Source: Proales similis (taxonomy: Eukaryota; Rotifera; Eurotatoria; Ploima; Proalidae). From it: DNA of 64,000 nt. Position 1 is the stretch's first letter. Each line of letters begins with the position of its first letter. The stretch lies in assembly GCA_019059635.1 (NCBI GenBank), contig JAGVRJ010000012.1, positions 1,302,001 to 1,366,000 of the forward strand, read 5' to 3'. Below are positions 62,335-64,000 of this stretch, in pieces. Made by a program: the position numbers and the translations under genes. The notes beneath the pieces are model-generated. The model worked only from the letters and a program-made list of their open reading frames with translations, did not search any database and had not been told where the DNA came from.

Positions 62335-63817
62335 ATGGGCCTTGTGAACATGTTCATTGAGCCGATGCAGATTGCAACGGTGAACGCCACCGAGCGGCCA
62401 GTAAATCTGGCCCACAACTGGCCCGTTCTCTCGCTCGGTCTATTCTCACTGTTCGGCATATTTGGCAATCTGCTCGTCTGTCTGACAATTAGACGCGATC
62501 CGTCTTTACAAACTAAAACCAACTTTTACCTGTTCTCGTTGGCCATCGCCGACTTGGCCGTCTGCGTCATAGTTCTGCCGCTCTCGATTGTTCAGGATTA
62601 CGCAGGTCAGTGTCTAATCTGGTTTCTGGCTTGTTTTTGCTTACCAGACGATGCCTCTAGACAAATGGATGTTCAGCTCGCTTGTCTGCACTCTCTGGAT
62701 ATTTTCAGGTAAACTCAATCGGCCGGACAGAGCCAGAGCCGCTTCTAATCTGTCCTCGCCTATAGACATTCTGCTGTGCACAAGCTCCATATACCACCTG
62801 TCGACTGTCTCAATACTTCGCTTTATAGCCATTCAGTTTCCGCTCAAGTCGAATCAGAGCACGTCTACTCAATTGACCGGCCTGGTCATATTCATGATTT
62901 GGTCCGCTTCCATTCTGGTTTCGAGCGTCATCATCTACCTGGGCATCAACGACACGCACAACGTGATCGACTCGCACACCTCTCGCTGTGTGCTGAGAAA
63001 CGCCAACTTCATCATATACGGTTCAATATTCAGCTTTGTAATTCCGCTGTTCATTATGATTCTCATGTTCACACTGATGGTCCGCAAGCTGAGAATGCAG
63101 CTGAAAAAGCTCAAGAGCGTGCCCGATATCTTGTCGTACAGTCGACGGACAGCCGACGACCGACGAGCGGCCAAACGCAGCTCGAGCCGGCAAGAACATT
63201 CGAACGAGCCGGCCAATTTCCGCCGCAGTGTAGGACGGCAGCTAAAACACGAAGATTTGGACGCGCACGTCAATCAGAGGTGTAGACCGGTCACCGGCAG
63301 CCAAGAGGGCGGAAAAGTGCGGCGATGGACTTTTGCCACGCGAGGATCGTCGACTCCGTCGACCAACTCGGGCCACAACCAGCATCATACGGTGGCAGGC
63401 GAATCGTTTGCTGCTCAGAGGGCGAGCAGCAACAACTATCTGCTCGTCTACCAGAACGGAGAGCTGCGCAGCAAGTCGCTTTCTGCCCACATTTCGCAGA
63501 CCGAAGTGAAAAACGAGGTGAAGGCGCTGCAGGTGCTCGGCATCGTATTTATTGCGTTCATAATCGCCTGGCTGCCGTTCTGTCTGGTGAACATGCTCGC
63601 CGCCATATCCGAAATGAACAGCATGAGCATACACGTCAAATTTCAGCGATATCTCATCTATCTCACCTATCTGGGCTATTTGCAGTCCACGTTCAACCCG
63701 ATCATTTACACAATCTTCAACAAGAAGTTCAGACGAAACTTTCTGGAGATAATCCGCTGCAAGAAGCGGCGAGAGCTGCTCCGTTCGCGCAAATGGGCTG
63801 CGCATACATTCAAGTGA
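62335..63817 (+). CDS. Class A biogenic-amine-type GPCR, closest by eye to 5-HT2 receptors
   Basis: Plasma-membrane receptor. Three exons, phase-checked, give 456 aa: 62335-62605, 62661-62708 (48 nt) and 62766-63817. TM1 has GNLLVCLTI and TM2 has LAIADLAV. The TM3 start has the conserved Cys (SLVC), and the amine-binding Asp is in WIFSDILLCTSSIYHL, very like 5-HT2 WIYLDVLFSTASIMHL. TM4 has its Trp, the second extracellular loop has SRCVL before NF, and TM5 has SFVIPLFIM. TM6 is KALQVLGIVFIAFIIAWLPF and TM7 is GYLQSTFNPIIYTIFNKKFRRNF. The third intracellular loop is long (about 145 residues), Ser/Arg-rich and low in complexity. The DRY motif is replaced by LRF, which is unusual. The acceptor at 62660 was chosen over 62647 because only it keeps frame. 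Poly(A) signal at 63897-63902. The ligand is not proven. Confidence 0.85.
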
Positions 63818-64000
63818 ATTATGGACCGGTCAATTTCAGTTTTCGAACTCGCAAACACTTCAGTTCAGCTCTGTCCTTCTTCTTCTTCTTTTGTGAAATA
63901 AATTCACGAGTGTAACCAAGTTGTGTGTTTTCGGGCTTTGAGACAAATTTTACGGCATTTTACGTGCAAACAGCTTGCGCGCTCTAGTGCGTATGCCGGC
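63818..64000. other. 3' UTR and flank of the GPCR gene
   Basis: Holds AATAAA at 63897-63902 and nothing else recognisable before the window ends. Confidence 0.6.

Noticed and set aside
1-64000. CRISPR arrays, prokaryotic operons, rRNA genes or clear transposases
   Set aside because: None seen. Gene structure is eukaryotic throughout and no transposase or reverse-transcriptase frame was recognised.

Overview
The window is nuclear DNA of a bilaterian invertebrate with a compact genome. Coding sequence is split by many very short GT-AG introns (mostly about 40-75 nt), genes are tightly packed, and AATAAA signals follow stop codons. I do not assign a phylum. The gene set (agrin, dymeclin, EEA1, PGAM5, WDR46, SLC35E2, a claudin-fold protein, a 5-HT2-like receptor) is typically animal.

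Layout: SLC35E2-type transporter (+, 140-1550); agrin (+, 3678-11964); PGAM5 mitochondrial phosphatase (-, 12008-13106), tail-to-tail with agrin and head-to-head with a deoxynucleoside kinase (+, 13359-14213); a claudin-like four-pass protein with a very long N-terminus (-, 14747-16387); a gene desert of about 23 kb (16388-39346) rich in microsatellites; a five-finger C2H2 nuclear protein (+, 39347-42602); a spacer with a cluster of hairpins; EEA1 (+, 44378-49907); an F-box/WD40 gene (+, about 50289-54467) with a single-exon membrane-protein gene nested in one intron (52314-53276); dymeclin (-, 54708-57488); WDR46/Utp7 (+, 57935-59527); a 2.8 kb spacer; and a 5-HT2-like GPCR (+, 62335-63817).

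The most interesting locus is agrin. It can be spliced from sequence into 25 phase-consistent exons (1,598 aa): NtA, eight follistatin-like modules, two laminin-EGF modules, a ninth follistatin module, then EGF and LG modules. It appears to carry an alternative internal start that would give a membrane-anchored N-terminus, and an alternative phase-matched last exon that would give a short form with a GPI- or membrane-anchor tail. It also lacks the SEA domain and the third LG domain. Open frames just downstream that superficially extend agrin are the antisense shadow of the last PGAM5 exons. The two genes' stop codons are 43 nt apart, and each one's poly(A) signal lies at the other's 3' end.

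Functional themes: secretory/Golgi and endosomal traffic (SLC35E2, dymeclin, EEA1), mitochondria (PGAM5, probably the kinase), ribosome biogenesis (WDR46), extracellular matrix/synapse and junctions (agrin, claudin-like), and signalling/transcription (GPCR, zinc-finger protein). Apart from the shared intergenic regions, no cluster logic links them.
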